Assembly: GCF_963678635.1 (NCBI RefSeq)
Contig: NC_087062.1
Location: 75,200,349 to 75,264,348 of the forward strand
Direction: 5' to 3'
DNA: 64,000 bases
Source of the DNA: Symsagittifera roscoffensis
Lineage: Eukaryota; Xenacoelomorpha; Acoela; Convolutidae
In this document: piece after piece, positions 15,101 to 27,100 of the stretch
How positions within the stretch are numbered: the first letter of the stretch is position 1
How the letters are laid out: each line of letters starts with the position of its first letter
Notes under the pieces: generated by a model
Told to the model about the DNA's origin: nothing
Database searches by the model: none
The model's input: the letters and a program-made list of their open reading frames with translations, nothing else
Position numbers and translations under genes: made by a program

Positions 15101-18100
15101 CGTCGGTTCCGTGCTAAAATGGGGAAAAATGACACTTTCAGTAGTAAAATAACTAAACACAAGGTTTTAGGAAATTCTTTGTGAAATGATTTTTCGTTTA
15201 GTCTAAAAAAGCGAGTAATACTTACGTCACAGTCATGGGTGCCATCGCAGACTTCGTCAATGCTGATACACTTCTTTCTCAGGTTCCCCGCACACTCGAA
15301 CTCAGTTTCAAGGTCACACTGTGTGCTCGCATCATCGTCCTCATAATCACAAACATCTTCGTCCGACTTATCGCCACAGTTGTTCATGTAGTCACACCTG
15401 CTCAAATGCAAACTGGTGAAATACAAGCTTCTGATGTGTCTTTCAACCAATCAGAATCGACTATTTTACTCATAATAAACAAATATAATTATATTGAGAT
15501 TAATGCCCGGGTCGAGAACCCAGACTCATGTCCAGACTTTAAGGGTCGCGCCAAATCCGAATTTAGACCCAAATTGAATAGTCGCGTCGAGAGTTTGAGT
15601 TTGGAAAGTCTGGTCATGAGTCGCGCCGTGGGCCGCGAAAGTCTGGAGATACCAAAAATTGGTCGCGAAAGTCTGGACATGGGTCGCAAAAGTCTAGACA
15701 TACCAAAATTTGGTCGCCAAAGTCTGGACATGAGTCGCGAGAGCCTGTGTCCAGACTTTTGCGACCCATGTCTAGACTTTCGCGACCAATTTTTGGTCCA
15801 TTTGATCTATTTTGATCGAGAAATATAGTACAACAGGGACGTTTTGGTTTCTAAATGCTTAAGAAGCTGCGTTAAAGACGCGATTGGTTCCGCGATTCAA
15901 CAACCTAGTGTAGATTATCTTGCACCGATAACAATTTTAGTAAATCTGACTTTCTCAAAATACGAAACTGCAGTTGGATGTTGGAGTAAACATCACCCGC
16001 TTACTGACCTATATCCTCCCCATATACATTTTCCATTTCGGCACGTGAACTCATTTTCTTGGCAAACGCGGTACTGGCATTCGGAGGAGGGTTCATCCGA
16101 GTTGTCGCCGCAGTCGTTGTCATGGTCGCACTTGTATTGATTTGGGATGCAGAGTTTGTTGCCGCACTGGAACTCATTCGCGGCACATGGTTCATGAGTG
16201 TATTCGCAATCTCGCTCGTCTTCGTCCGACTGTCCGCAGTCGGCTTCTCGGTCACACACCCAAGACTGGAGCAAAAGTATCAGAAATTTGAATGCTGATA
16301 ACTGGTCAGAAAGGTTCACTCACTATTTCCATTTGTTAAACTTTTAACAAGTAAAATCAGAAAAACAACTATAGTCGGTTGCTGTGAAAGTAGCACAGAA
16401 TGTCCCGACCACCCGGCCACACTCAAAAGAAACTGCAAACAAATTCATTTATTCTTCAAGATAGTGTCATGTTTTGTGTTGTGCGTGATTGATACGATGA
16501 GAGAACCATACAAACATACTAACGTTATTCAATTAGGCATAGTAGTAACAGATATCTTCGAAAACTGAACAAAAAAGTTCAAAAAACTTTCAAAAATGTT
16601 TATATTATTTTGCAGAATAATTTATTTAACAAAATATTAGTAGCCAAGTATGCCCAATTTTATCAACACTGGGACAAATTTTTTAAAATTTTGAAATATT
16701 CGAACACCGACTGAAATGGCGTAATGTGATATACTGCTCGACCCATTCCGATGATTATTCGTGGTATTATGAAATAGAATCTACAAAATTGTATTAACTT
16801 AAATTTCAATTTGTTTAAGTCAATTTGAAAAAAGCTTTATTTTGAAATTTAAAACCAATCAATTGAACACTAACCAAGGGTATGCATCTTCTCCTGTGGC
16901 TTCCAACCTCGGAACACTTGAACTCATTCGGCTCACACTCCAAGTTAGGGCAGTCCACGTAGGGCTCCTCGTCCGAATTGTCCTCACAGTCGTTGTCCGA
17001 GTCGCACCGGTAGGCCTTCGGGATACACTTCCCGTTGTTACACTTGAACTCGTCATCGTTACATTGTACTAAAGTTTCTGTAACAAACGAAAATGCAAGT
17101 ATGATTGTTACTACATCCTCCATATATAGATGGGTCGGTCTGTGGAGAAAATGTTTGTACCAAAAATCGTCGGAAAAAGCATTTCCATTTGTTCATTGCC
17201 GTTATGTCGTATATGATGAAAAATACAGAAAGGTAGAAAAACAAGTTAATGAGATTAAAATGCTGACCGTTGCATAAATCGGGTGATTCGTCCGAGTAGT
17301 CGCCACAGTCATTATAGTTGTCACAAACCCATCCGTCAACATAGACGCAATGTCCATTGTCGCACTTGAAGTTGCCCTCGCCACAGTCGTGTGTATCACA
17401 TCCCTCTTCGTCGCTGTCGGTGCCGCAGTCGCCAGGGTGGTTGTCGCATCGCCTATACCACAAAAACGAACATAAGGCTCGTTTCTCAAAAGAACAATCA
17501 CACGGTCATGGTACTCTGAATATTTAGTTCCTGCCAAGCATCGTGAAAAAGACTGAGCAGCTCTTATTTTGGACATTTCTCTCGTAGATAAATGGTATTT
17601 ACCCTGCGATAGCAAGGTTATTGCAATCGGGTACTAGACTTGTTTCCCGTAAATAAATTAAAGCACATTATGGTCAAAAATGGAAATGGTAAATTTAGGT
17701 TCAATTCTTAATTAATTCTAACTTCTTTATCTATGCGGCAAAGTGGTCTGAGGGTAACGAATACGCCTGCGACGGTTGAGGCCCTAGGTTCGAATCTGAC
17801 AGGAACAGTTTTTTTAAAGTGAAATAGTCCGTTTCCCTAAAATTTGTCGGCTCATTATTTGTCTGCTTATTTTTTGTCGGCTTTGTTGCCAAATTGTAGA
17901 AATATTGTTTTTTAAGGTTTTTTACATTATAGTTGCTTTTAGTGTTCTGGCTTACCTCTGATGTTTGTAATTTTACTAACCTTGTCTTTTTTGTTTTCTT
18001 TTTTTGTCGCTTAAAAATTTTATTCTGCCCAAATGATTTCGGCCTATTTTTTAACGGCTTAGTGACTTAGTTTCGATTCGTTTCAAGGAAAACAAAGTTT

Positions 18101-21100
18101 TTATGCTCACCTCTGGATCGCACAAAAAGCTAAAAACAGAAATGCTAGGTGAAGTTTTTCATGACAACAATTTGTTTTCGGCTTTTTTTCTCTTTTCCTT
18201 TCCTTTCGGCTTGATAGGCTTTGGCTTAGATTATATCGGTATGATAGCCATATTACGTCTTTCAATAAGCGAAAATTTTTTTTGCGTGTGCGTGTCTGCG
18301 TTTTGTGGGTGAAAAGGACTTCTTAACTTGAGTCTTGTTGATTTTTTTTTCGGCATAAATGGTTTCTGCTAAGGTATTTCTGTTCCGACTCGAATAAAAC
18401 GGAATATTTATGCTCGGTGTCTTTTTTTATTCAGTCAATTTTCACCGATCGAATAAATAAATTTTAACAAATTTTTTTTAATACCCTATTGAAGATATCA
18501 ACTTTCTGAGTCCAAATGTAAAAAAAATACTTCATCTCGGATTATTTTTTGTAAAGTTCTGGGGTTTTAAAAAAGCCAAATTTGCCCTGTTCTGGACTAA
18601 ATTATGCGCGCTTTAAAGAGTTTATTCATAATGCTGAGAGCGTAACGCGAATTATTCATGCGTGGCGGATTATCCCGCACAACAAAATTGTTACCAATTT
18701 AAATGAGGCTAGCTAATTGGTCGTATTAATTTCGAACGACTCAAAATTTTACTTTTTGATAATGTCCAAAATGTACAGGTTTTCAATATTTTCTCTTCCC
18801 TAAAACTATTCGATATGAATTAAGGGACAGTCGGAACATTCAGGGCTTCAGAATTTTTTTCGTTTTTTTTTACATAGCATTTTTACATTACTGTTTTGTA
18901 TCGAAAGTGGTGCGAAGCTCATCTTTGCCTCTGTGCAAATATCTGCAATCAGAGAATTTGAGCTCTTCAATTTATTAGAAAATATTGCTTTCTAGGTTAG
19001 TTAGACGTTCTGCCATTCTGTCAATGTTTGTGTGCGTGAAAAAAAACTGGTTTTGATCGACAAAAAAGCAATTTCGCGCAATTGCAATTTGATTTGTTTT
19101 CTGAAAAGGAAAAAATTGTATTTTTGTCAGCAACTAAACAACAGGCATCAAACCACAACAAAATATTGCAATTCTTACTTTTTCTACAATATAAGAGACG
19201 GGAACTTTCAACAAAGAGGCGAAGCTGCGCTACGCAAACACTTGCGAGAACACGACCAATTAGCAGCTCTATCAATTGAAATAAGAAAAAGTAGAAATAA
19301 ACCACGATTTTGCAAAAACCCGAGGCTTAGCAAAAAATACAATTAGCAAAAATCTGCGATCTAGGAAATTTGAGTCTCACGCACTAACCATTCAGCCACG
19401 GATGCTTAAAATCCTCAAAAACTAGCCATCAATAACGCAGCTACATATGCTAACAAATTGCCACTTAGATGCAGCAAAAGTAGCGCCAAATACAAAAAGA
19501 TAAATTTTGCATGTAATAAATTGCCAGTCATATAACCACATTATGTATAAATTATGAATTTCAAAAAATTGCGAGATATATTGAATTAGAAATTTTCTGA
19601 AATCGAGATTTTATGATTGTTATGTTGTTTGAAACAAATAGCTTTCTTCGGTTCACTTGATGAATTAAAAATGCATCAACTGTGTAAACTTATAACTATT
19701 CGAATGTCAAAGCACATGTTATCAATAATCTGTAAAGTTGCATTATATTGGCAATCAATTTGTGTTGCCAATCGTGGCAGGACAATCTACCCTATTCCAA
19801 ACTACCCTATACCATTCTACCCTATGCCATTATACCCTACATACCAATCTACCCTATACCAATATACCCTATACTAATGCCCTATATACCATAATGAGGT
19901 CCCATAATGGAATCTTTCAAAGTCCTAATTAGAATCGGAAAGATACAGCACGTGTTAATTCATTTGAGTGTAAATTTTTGGACTCAATTTAAGTCTTTCA
20001 CTTAAGGAAATTGCTCTAAAGACTAAATCGCAATTAGAGCCTCGAAATCTGAAGTTTGTTTCACTTAACAAGTTTTAATCCCCAATTTTCAAAATCACGT
20101 ACAAAAATGAAACCAAAACTTGCTGAAAGGCTGCTATTTTCATTTATGTCAAGCGTTCAACCGGAAAATAAACGAAGTGGGCCTGAAGCGACTGTACAAA
20201 ACCTATCATGATCTCAATTTGTCATTGCGCTTAATTCCAGCTCTAAGTTTTGTACCAGTTGAAATGGTCAATGCTGCTTTTGACTTGGTCATTGAGGAAA
20301 TCGAAAACGTGTCGGACAAATTTGATCTTGACGACAATATCACTCAAAAACTTGATGAGGTAGCCTCATACTTTCAGCGCACCTACATCAAATGCGAAAC
20401 CATCGGAAGGAATTCTCGCAAACCTCTCTTGAGAAAGTGAAAAACATTTGCAACAATTTTAACAAAGATTCTATTTTAACATATTTGTATTCTCTCGCGC
20501 AATTAAGTCATTTCTAACTCAGTTTATTTTATCAAACTTTGTGAATTTTTCAAAAATTTAATTTAATTTCTAAAAAAATACACTTTTTGAGGTTCCCGTG
20601 GCCGTAGAGGGCTGAAATTTTGGGAGGTAATAGAGGCCAATACCAAAAGAATTTTACCTTCTCCCTCACCCCGCCCCCCAGTACCGCCTTGGCCTGGTAC
20701 TGGGGGGTCTACTCCTCCTTTTGTGATCAACTAGTCAAACCCTCAGTAATTTTCGAATTTCATTCAAAATTTGACTTCTTGGTGATTTGATCTTTCGAAC
20801 TTTTGATTTTCAAACACATGCATTATCCGCTACGCTATGTCGAGTTGATGTGATATGACTTTTGTTTGGTTAAGAAGTAGCCGCAACGCATTTCTATAGC
20901 AACATTGGATTAAAATTTCTGTTCGTTCATGCTTTGAATTCATTTCCATTTTGAACGCGCAAGTTTTACGTTGCTTTGATATTTTGTTCACGTGCGTCAA
21001 TTATTCTTTGATCATAATTAATGGTTCTTTGATTTGTTCGGAAATATACTGTTTCGGATTCTTCAAGAGGATGGGGTAAGTTTCAATTGCTTTAATTATA

Positions 21101-24100
21101 GGGTAGAATGGTATAGGGTAGATTGGTATAGGGTAGATTGGTATGTAGGATAGAATAGTATAGGGTAGATTAGCACAGGGTAGATTGGAATAGGGTAGAA
21201 TGTCATGGAACCTTGCCAATCGATGCATGCAGCAAATATTGTTCATTTCAAACTTACCACCACTTGACTATACATATATGGGTATCGGTACACTCCACGA
21301 AATCTGACAACCATCCAAATTGGGCCCTTTCAACACTACAATCTGCAGGACCACAGTTGGTCGGCTCCCCTACCAATTCGTCACTACCTAGTCCGTCGTT
21401 GCAGTCGTCCGCTCCATTGCACGTTTTCTCTTCGCTAATGCACCTGTGATTGCCGGCACAGCGGAACTCGTTATCTTCACATGGTTTATCTTTGTACTCG
21501 CAGTAGAGTTCGTCCGAGTTGTCTCGGCAGTTATCGTCGTAATCGCAGACGTTTTCGGTTCTGAAAGTATTGATTGAAAAATCTGGAACTACCATAGCAA
21601 AAATTCTAATATTTATTTGGTTGATAGTTATTAAAAGCTTATTCTAACAACTTTGCCTAACACCAGCATATTTTATTTGCCCACTACAATATGATACCAT
21701 TGAAATAAGATATTACTGACTCTATTTACATTGGTTTCAAGGCTAATTCTATTGCAATCATTACCGGCAACAATTTTAAAATATTGAGCGGAATCAAGTA
21801 CAAGCTAAATTCTGTAATTAATTGACCACAGTTAGTCAGCTGCCCGCCAATTCGCTATTTTCCTCCCTACTTCTAGTTTTCTAAAAAGTATATACCAGTT
21901 TTAATTTTGAAAATATTTATATGAAAAATCTATTGTAACAACTATTCGCTCGGCAATTCTATTTTTGGACAAAGTACACATTGCCTTATATCCGAATCAA
22001 AAAGTAACGAAAACTCACGGAATGCATCGTCCATTATGGCATTTAAACTCATCGTCTTTGCATGTTTTCATGGAGCACACATTTGCATTTTCATCTGCAC
22101 CGTCAACGCAATCTTGCACTCCATCGCACACACTGCGGAACAGGATGCACTTCTGCGCAAATTCGCACGACAGGTGTGAGTGCTCACCACTACCCTGACC
22201 TTGTTCACAGTATTGGGTCTTGTTGCTCCAATCACAATACCCGTGAATTGTGCTGACCAGGTACTGGCTCAAGTGCGAGCAGGAACATACCGCTTTTCCA
22301 TTATATACGCGACATTCATCCATACATCCTCCGTTGTTGATGTCACAGGGACTTGTTTCAGGACCTGAACAAAAAAAGTTTCAAGCAAATGGAATATTTT
22401 TCAGATAAAACAGTGAAGACCAGAAAAACGGGTGCTGAGACAATTCTTCAACCAGGTGCTGAGCACAGCAACAAAAACAATTGCAGCAGCAGATTTACTC
22501 CAATTTTTTGACATAGTTTGACAAAGACAGTTAGAATTTTCTTGCATAAGCAAAAGATAACAGAGATCTACATGACAATCAGTATCAGTTTTACGGCAGC
22601 TTTAAAAATTGCTAATTCCTTTTTCAACCAATCAGAACGCCAAAAGTTCATATTTCTCTATATCGGACACCAATTTTTTCAGATAGGGCAAGAGATGTTC
22701 TATGATAAGATGGAGTTTAGCAAACTAACATTGGACATCAGCGAGAGAAGTGAGTCTGAAATGTGTCTGAAGCTCCTGATACTGGATGACATTGGCCAGG
22801 GATCCAGCCACACTCAAGTCAATTCTCTGCACGGCATTGACCTGTGGATTAAAGAAGTACAGATAGTCCTCGTACACGTCCATTGAGTTGATAGGCATGA
22901 AAGTGTACAACTCATGCACAGGGTCGAAAGATGCTTCAGTGTTGTTCAGGTCGATTTTGCCAATGATTCCCCTGAAACCGAAAGAATCGAGGCTACAGCT
23001 GCCACCATTACCATGGAAATTGCCAAAAAAGCGGAAAGAAGAAAGTTTAGATAGTTTTCAAGACGCAGCTCGCTAATTGTTCTCAACCTGAAAACATTTT
23101 ACCTTAAGGTATTTTGAAAAGTTTTCAAAGGCTTAGGCAAACATTGCCGACAGATATTAATTGAAAAGTACGGTACGTGGTGATGGTTTTGAGGTTTTTC
23201 TCGTAACAGAAAGATAAAATTATCTTACTTAACGCTGTCTGAATAGTAGAGCACCCTGGCAACTCTGTCAATGGCAAGGGAATCAATCATGCCGACATCC
23301 GCTCCCGAGAGAATAGTTTCGAAGTTACCGCCCATGTCACTCGCGCGCACAATTTTGTTCGGATTCTGAGATGCAATATAGATGTGCCTAGCAAGCGAAT
23401 AACATATTACGACTAATGAGTTAAGTTATTTTTGACATTTTTTTCAACCAATTTATAATTAGAACAGATCAATAAACGGCAAACTGAATCTTGTCCATTC
23501 TCCACAACATTGGAAAACACGAAACCTAAACTTCAAAAGAACGATAGTCAGCGGGGATTCAACCAACTGCTTGTATCCAACCTTTATAGGCAAAAACTTT
23601 TCTCTAAATTACTGCAGCTACGCACGCTGTACAAAAATACAGATATCGAAAAGCAGCGAAGTCGCTTTAATCAAGCGGATATAGCTAACTCTTTTTAAAT
23701 AAAGCAGATACGACTTCGCGCAACACTTGCACGATGAATTCTGTTATTTAGGATGGAAAAAGTGGACTCGTATTACAAGTCGTTTATTCAAAGGCAACAG
23801 CGTTAGCCCTAAGCCAAGTGGGAAGTAACCAGGAATATGTTGAGAGAAGAGGAGAAGGTAAACAAGAAAGGAAGAGTTTGTACGAAAAGTTGTTTACGGA
23901 AAAAAGTTAAGTTCGCTAGTGTGGTAAAGTTTACATTCAAAAATTACTTAGCGTACAACCCTTATTATGTAGCATTCCAATAAGCGATTTAGTTCGCTCG
24001 CAATAAAACGGAAATTAAGCCCAAGAAACTTAAAAGATACAGATGGAATACAGAATGATACAGAAATTTAAATCAAAAGCGATTTAAATACAAAAAGATG

Positions 24101-27100
24101 AAATATAATTTGAAAATGCCCCGGTTTTTTGACGGTTGCTAGTCGCTAATTTTAAGATCTGATGCGTAATATTTAGACATTGATGAATCAACGTAGCAAA
24201 AGCCGTACAACAACCAAAAAATCGTTTCAAAAAAATATTGTAACTGAATCGCCTTTTTGCAAATGGCATTCAGAATGTTATATTAAAACTGAACTTAAAA
24301 AAGAGAGTCAATGCTGCAGAAACAAAGCCAACTAAAACACAGAAACGATAGTGCGAAAAGCAGAAAGTTTCCAGATGGCAAAGAAGGGCTCCAGGCCTTT
24401 GCCGAATCGCGCATTGGTTTTACCTCTACGCCAGATATGCTGAATAAGTTAATTGAATTTGAATTTAAAATGTGCATGTTGAAACACCTGTAGCATTTAC
24501 ACGTGAGAGTTCTGCAAACAAAGTTCATTATGGGAAAAAAAGTCTAGTACCTGGTCGCATTACCCTGGCTTATTTTGCGTTGGACCAATATCTGTGATCA
24601 AAAAATTGTATGATACGAGCTCAGCAACTAGCAAACTTTTTCCTGAGTTTCAAATAGATAAAAATTTGCTTTTATTTACTTGTAGCAGAAATCGACGACG
24701 AAGTCATTCGCATGGATTCGGCTGATCACGAGATGCCGACTCTCCTTGATTCTGTCATTGCTCCTCTTGCCGTCATAGTACTCTATGTCTCCGTTTGCGC
24801 CCGCAATGTAGACGCGGATGTCTTCATGGTCCACCCGTACCCGATGGATCTCGTAGTCCAGTTCCAGTCTAGTCTCTTCGTCGTCTCCGTTTTCAGAAGA
24901 GATCGTTCTGATTTGGTTATCAACTGCAAAATGCTTTGTTTTTCACAACGGCATTAAAACGAAGTAAACAGAAAAAAACTTAAGCATATAAAATTTAAAC
25001 TGATTGTAAAAATCCGACCTCAAACAATTTACAAAGCAAAATAAAAAAAATCAACAAAATAAAACATTTCACAGTCAAATTTTATCGATCGAAAATTGAC
25101 ATACTTGCGACATAGATGGTTTTGTGGGGACTGTGATATGACAGGTCACTGATGAAGCTCTGACTGTCGTTTCCTTCCAGCCTCATTTCAAAGACAGCTT
25201 CTTTAGAAGAGCCCTTGTTTGTAATTTCCTTCAAATCAAGGCCACTGCTTGTTACTAGATGGCTCTCAGGCTCTGGAAAAAAAAACAAAATCAAAGAAAC
25301 AAAAAAACCATTATAATGTAGATAAACATTTGACATCCAAAAAGTTTTTAAAAAAATCACTTTTTAAAACTTCAAAAATTCGATTTACATTGTAGATCAG
25401 GAACTTCATCATTGATCCCAATAAATTAAATAAATCATTCAATAGAAGTTTGAGTTTATTGATTTCTATCTCAAATTTTACAAACGTTTTCAAGATTTTT
25501 CTTCTGAACATTTTTAACTTATTATACTGTCCTTTTCTGTACTATGCAAACTCTAAGTGTTGTAACCTGGGCAATCTTCGTCGACTTCCACTTTCAGGGC
25601 TTCATGGGCACAGTAACACGTGGGAGCACCCTCGACATCAAAGCAGAATTCGGTGCACACACTATTTCCGGTGCAAGCTGACTTGAACCCTGTCGGGTCC
25701 TCTGAAGCCGCAGTCGTCACACAGAAGTCGGACAATCCCCAGGGCGAGAAGTCGGCAAAAGTGGCGTCCGACTTCGTCCACGTGGCCAGGTCAATTAATT
25801 CGACTTTGTCCGACGACAGTCCGACATATAGACTTGAGTTAGTAGCAACAATTGATTTGACAGTAGCTGCGTCAAAAGAAACAGACCCCACGGCTGTCCA
25901 TATGTCGTTTTGCAGACTTCGCTTCTGAAAAAAGCAGTATCAAAAGTCTGAGAGTGTTTTTGGATACAGCTTTTGACCTTAAACAACTAGCAACCACTAA
26001 AATAATCATCAAACTATAAATAAAACCAAAAGAAGCTTATATATATCAATAAAAAACTTGCATATTTTTGCAATAGTAAATACCTGTCTATTTTTGGCTA
26101 AAACATTTTAAAATGTTATATACCTCGACTGAGTCAGAGTATGCGATATAGATGTCTTCGTTATATCCAGTGAGATCTACCACAGTCTTTCCGCTGGTGA
26201 GAGAGATTCCTGTCTCTTTGTTAGAGGCATCCAAGTTGGAATAACCCAGAGTGTTGTCAGATAGCAGCCAGAGAAAAGTTCTATAAATCAATTAAAAACC
26301 TTAGTAAAGATCTTTCCAAATAGTTACTTTGTACTTCGCATGAAGATTCCTTACCATTGCGTGTAAAGCTCTCAATTTTAATTGGCTGAAAATTGCTACC
26401 TATCGCTTATTTAACATTCTCAGTCCTCAAGAAAGTATGCTCTTCAAGTTTTCATAATGGAAGAAAAAATCATAACTTTTATCACCCTGTTCGAGATCAG
26501 GCTCTAAAGCAACAAGATTTGAATGGTTTAAAAGGTTTTCTGAAAAAACCTTCAAGACAGCTCAAGTCTTGCTTGAAAACCGCTCAAAGGTCTTTCAATT
26601 TTTGTGTCGGTTTTTGAGGCTTTTCGAGGAAGATTTGAGCGGTTGGATTTAATCGTTGCCACTACATCGCTTAAAATTGAGATATTTGGGCCAAAAAAAA
26701 ACAAATAAGACAATTCGGACGGAGATATTTCAGCCAATTAACCATTGCAGCAAAAATTTAAATAATTATCGAAAACAAACGGCATACGCCGCATAGGCAA
26801 GTAGTATACGTTTGCTCCGCTGCGCTTACATCAGGCACGAGATGAATAATGCGTGAGAATCAGAGTTTGTTTCTAATCTAGTTTTTTTCAGATGCCTCAA
26901 ACTGAAATTGGCTGAAATTTCTCAATTTTAGATCGGCTGAAATGCCTGCCGTATTTTGGTTGAAAAGCCTAAATATAACTTTGTCCAAAATATCTCAACA
27001 CGGGTTCAAATAGCCGATCAAACCATTGAAAGGCCCACAAAAGGCAAAGTGACTCTAGGAAGCAGTTGAAATACTTCCTACAACTCGACCCTGTACCTAT

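Larger units (their letters stand above)
19775..21212 (+). mobile_element. MULE (Mutator-like) DNA transposon remnant
   Basis: 1438 bp bounded by the 10 bp direct repeat TTGCCAATCG (19765-19774 and 21213-21222), a Mutator-type target duplication. Both ends are inverted and built of a 13-16 bp unit, TACCCTATACCAATC, repeated about six times (19790-19880; inverse at 21090-21205). A transposase fragment lies at 20120-20440. Too short for an autonomous element. Confidence 0.85.
17453..21257 (-). other. LRP intron 12-13, repeat-rich
   Basis: 3.8 kb. In order: tRNA-like SINE head (17735-17820), hairpin-family repeat (18385-18855), composite repeat (19216-19745) and a MULE remnant (19775-21212). 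No LRP exon is missing, because exons 12 and 13 join inside one LDL-A repeat. Confidence 0.8.

Noticed and set aside
15235-15828. 197-codon plus-strand open frame
   Set aside because: It runs antisense through LRP exon 16 and then through the minisatellite, which supplies the repeated GRESLDM peptide. No start, splice or domain support.
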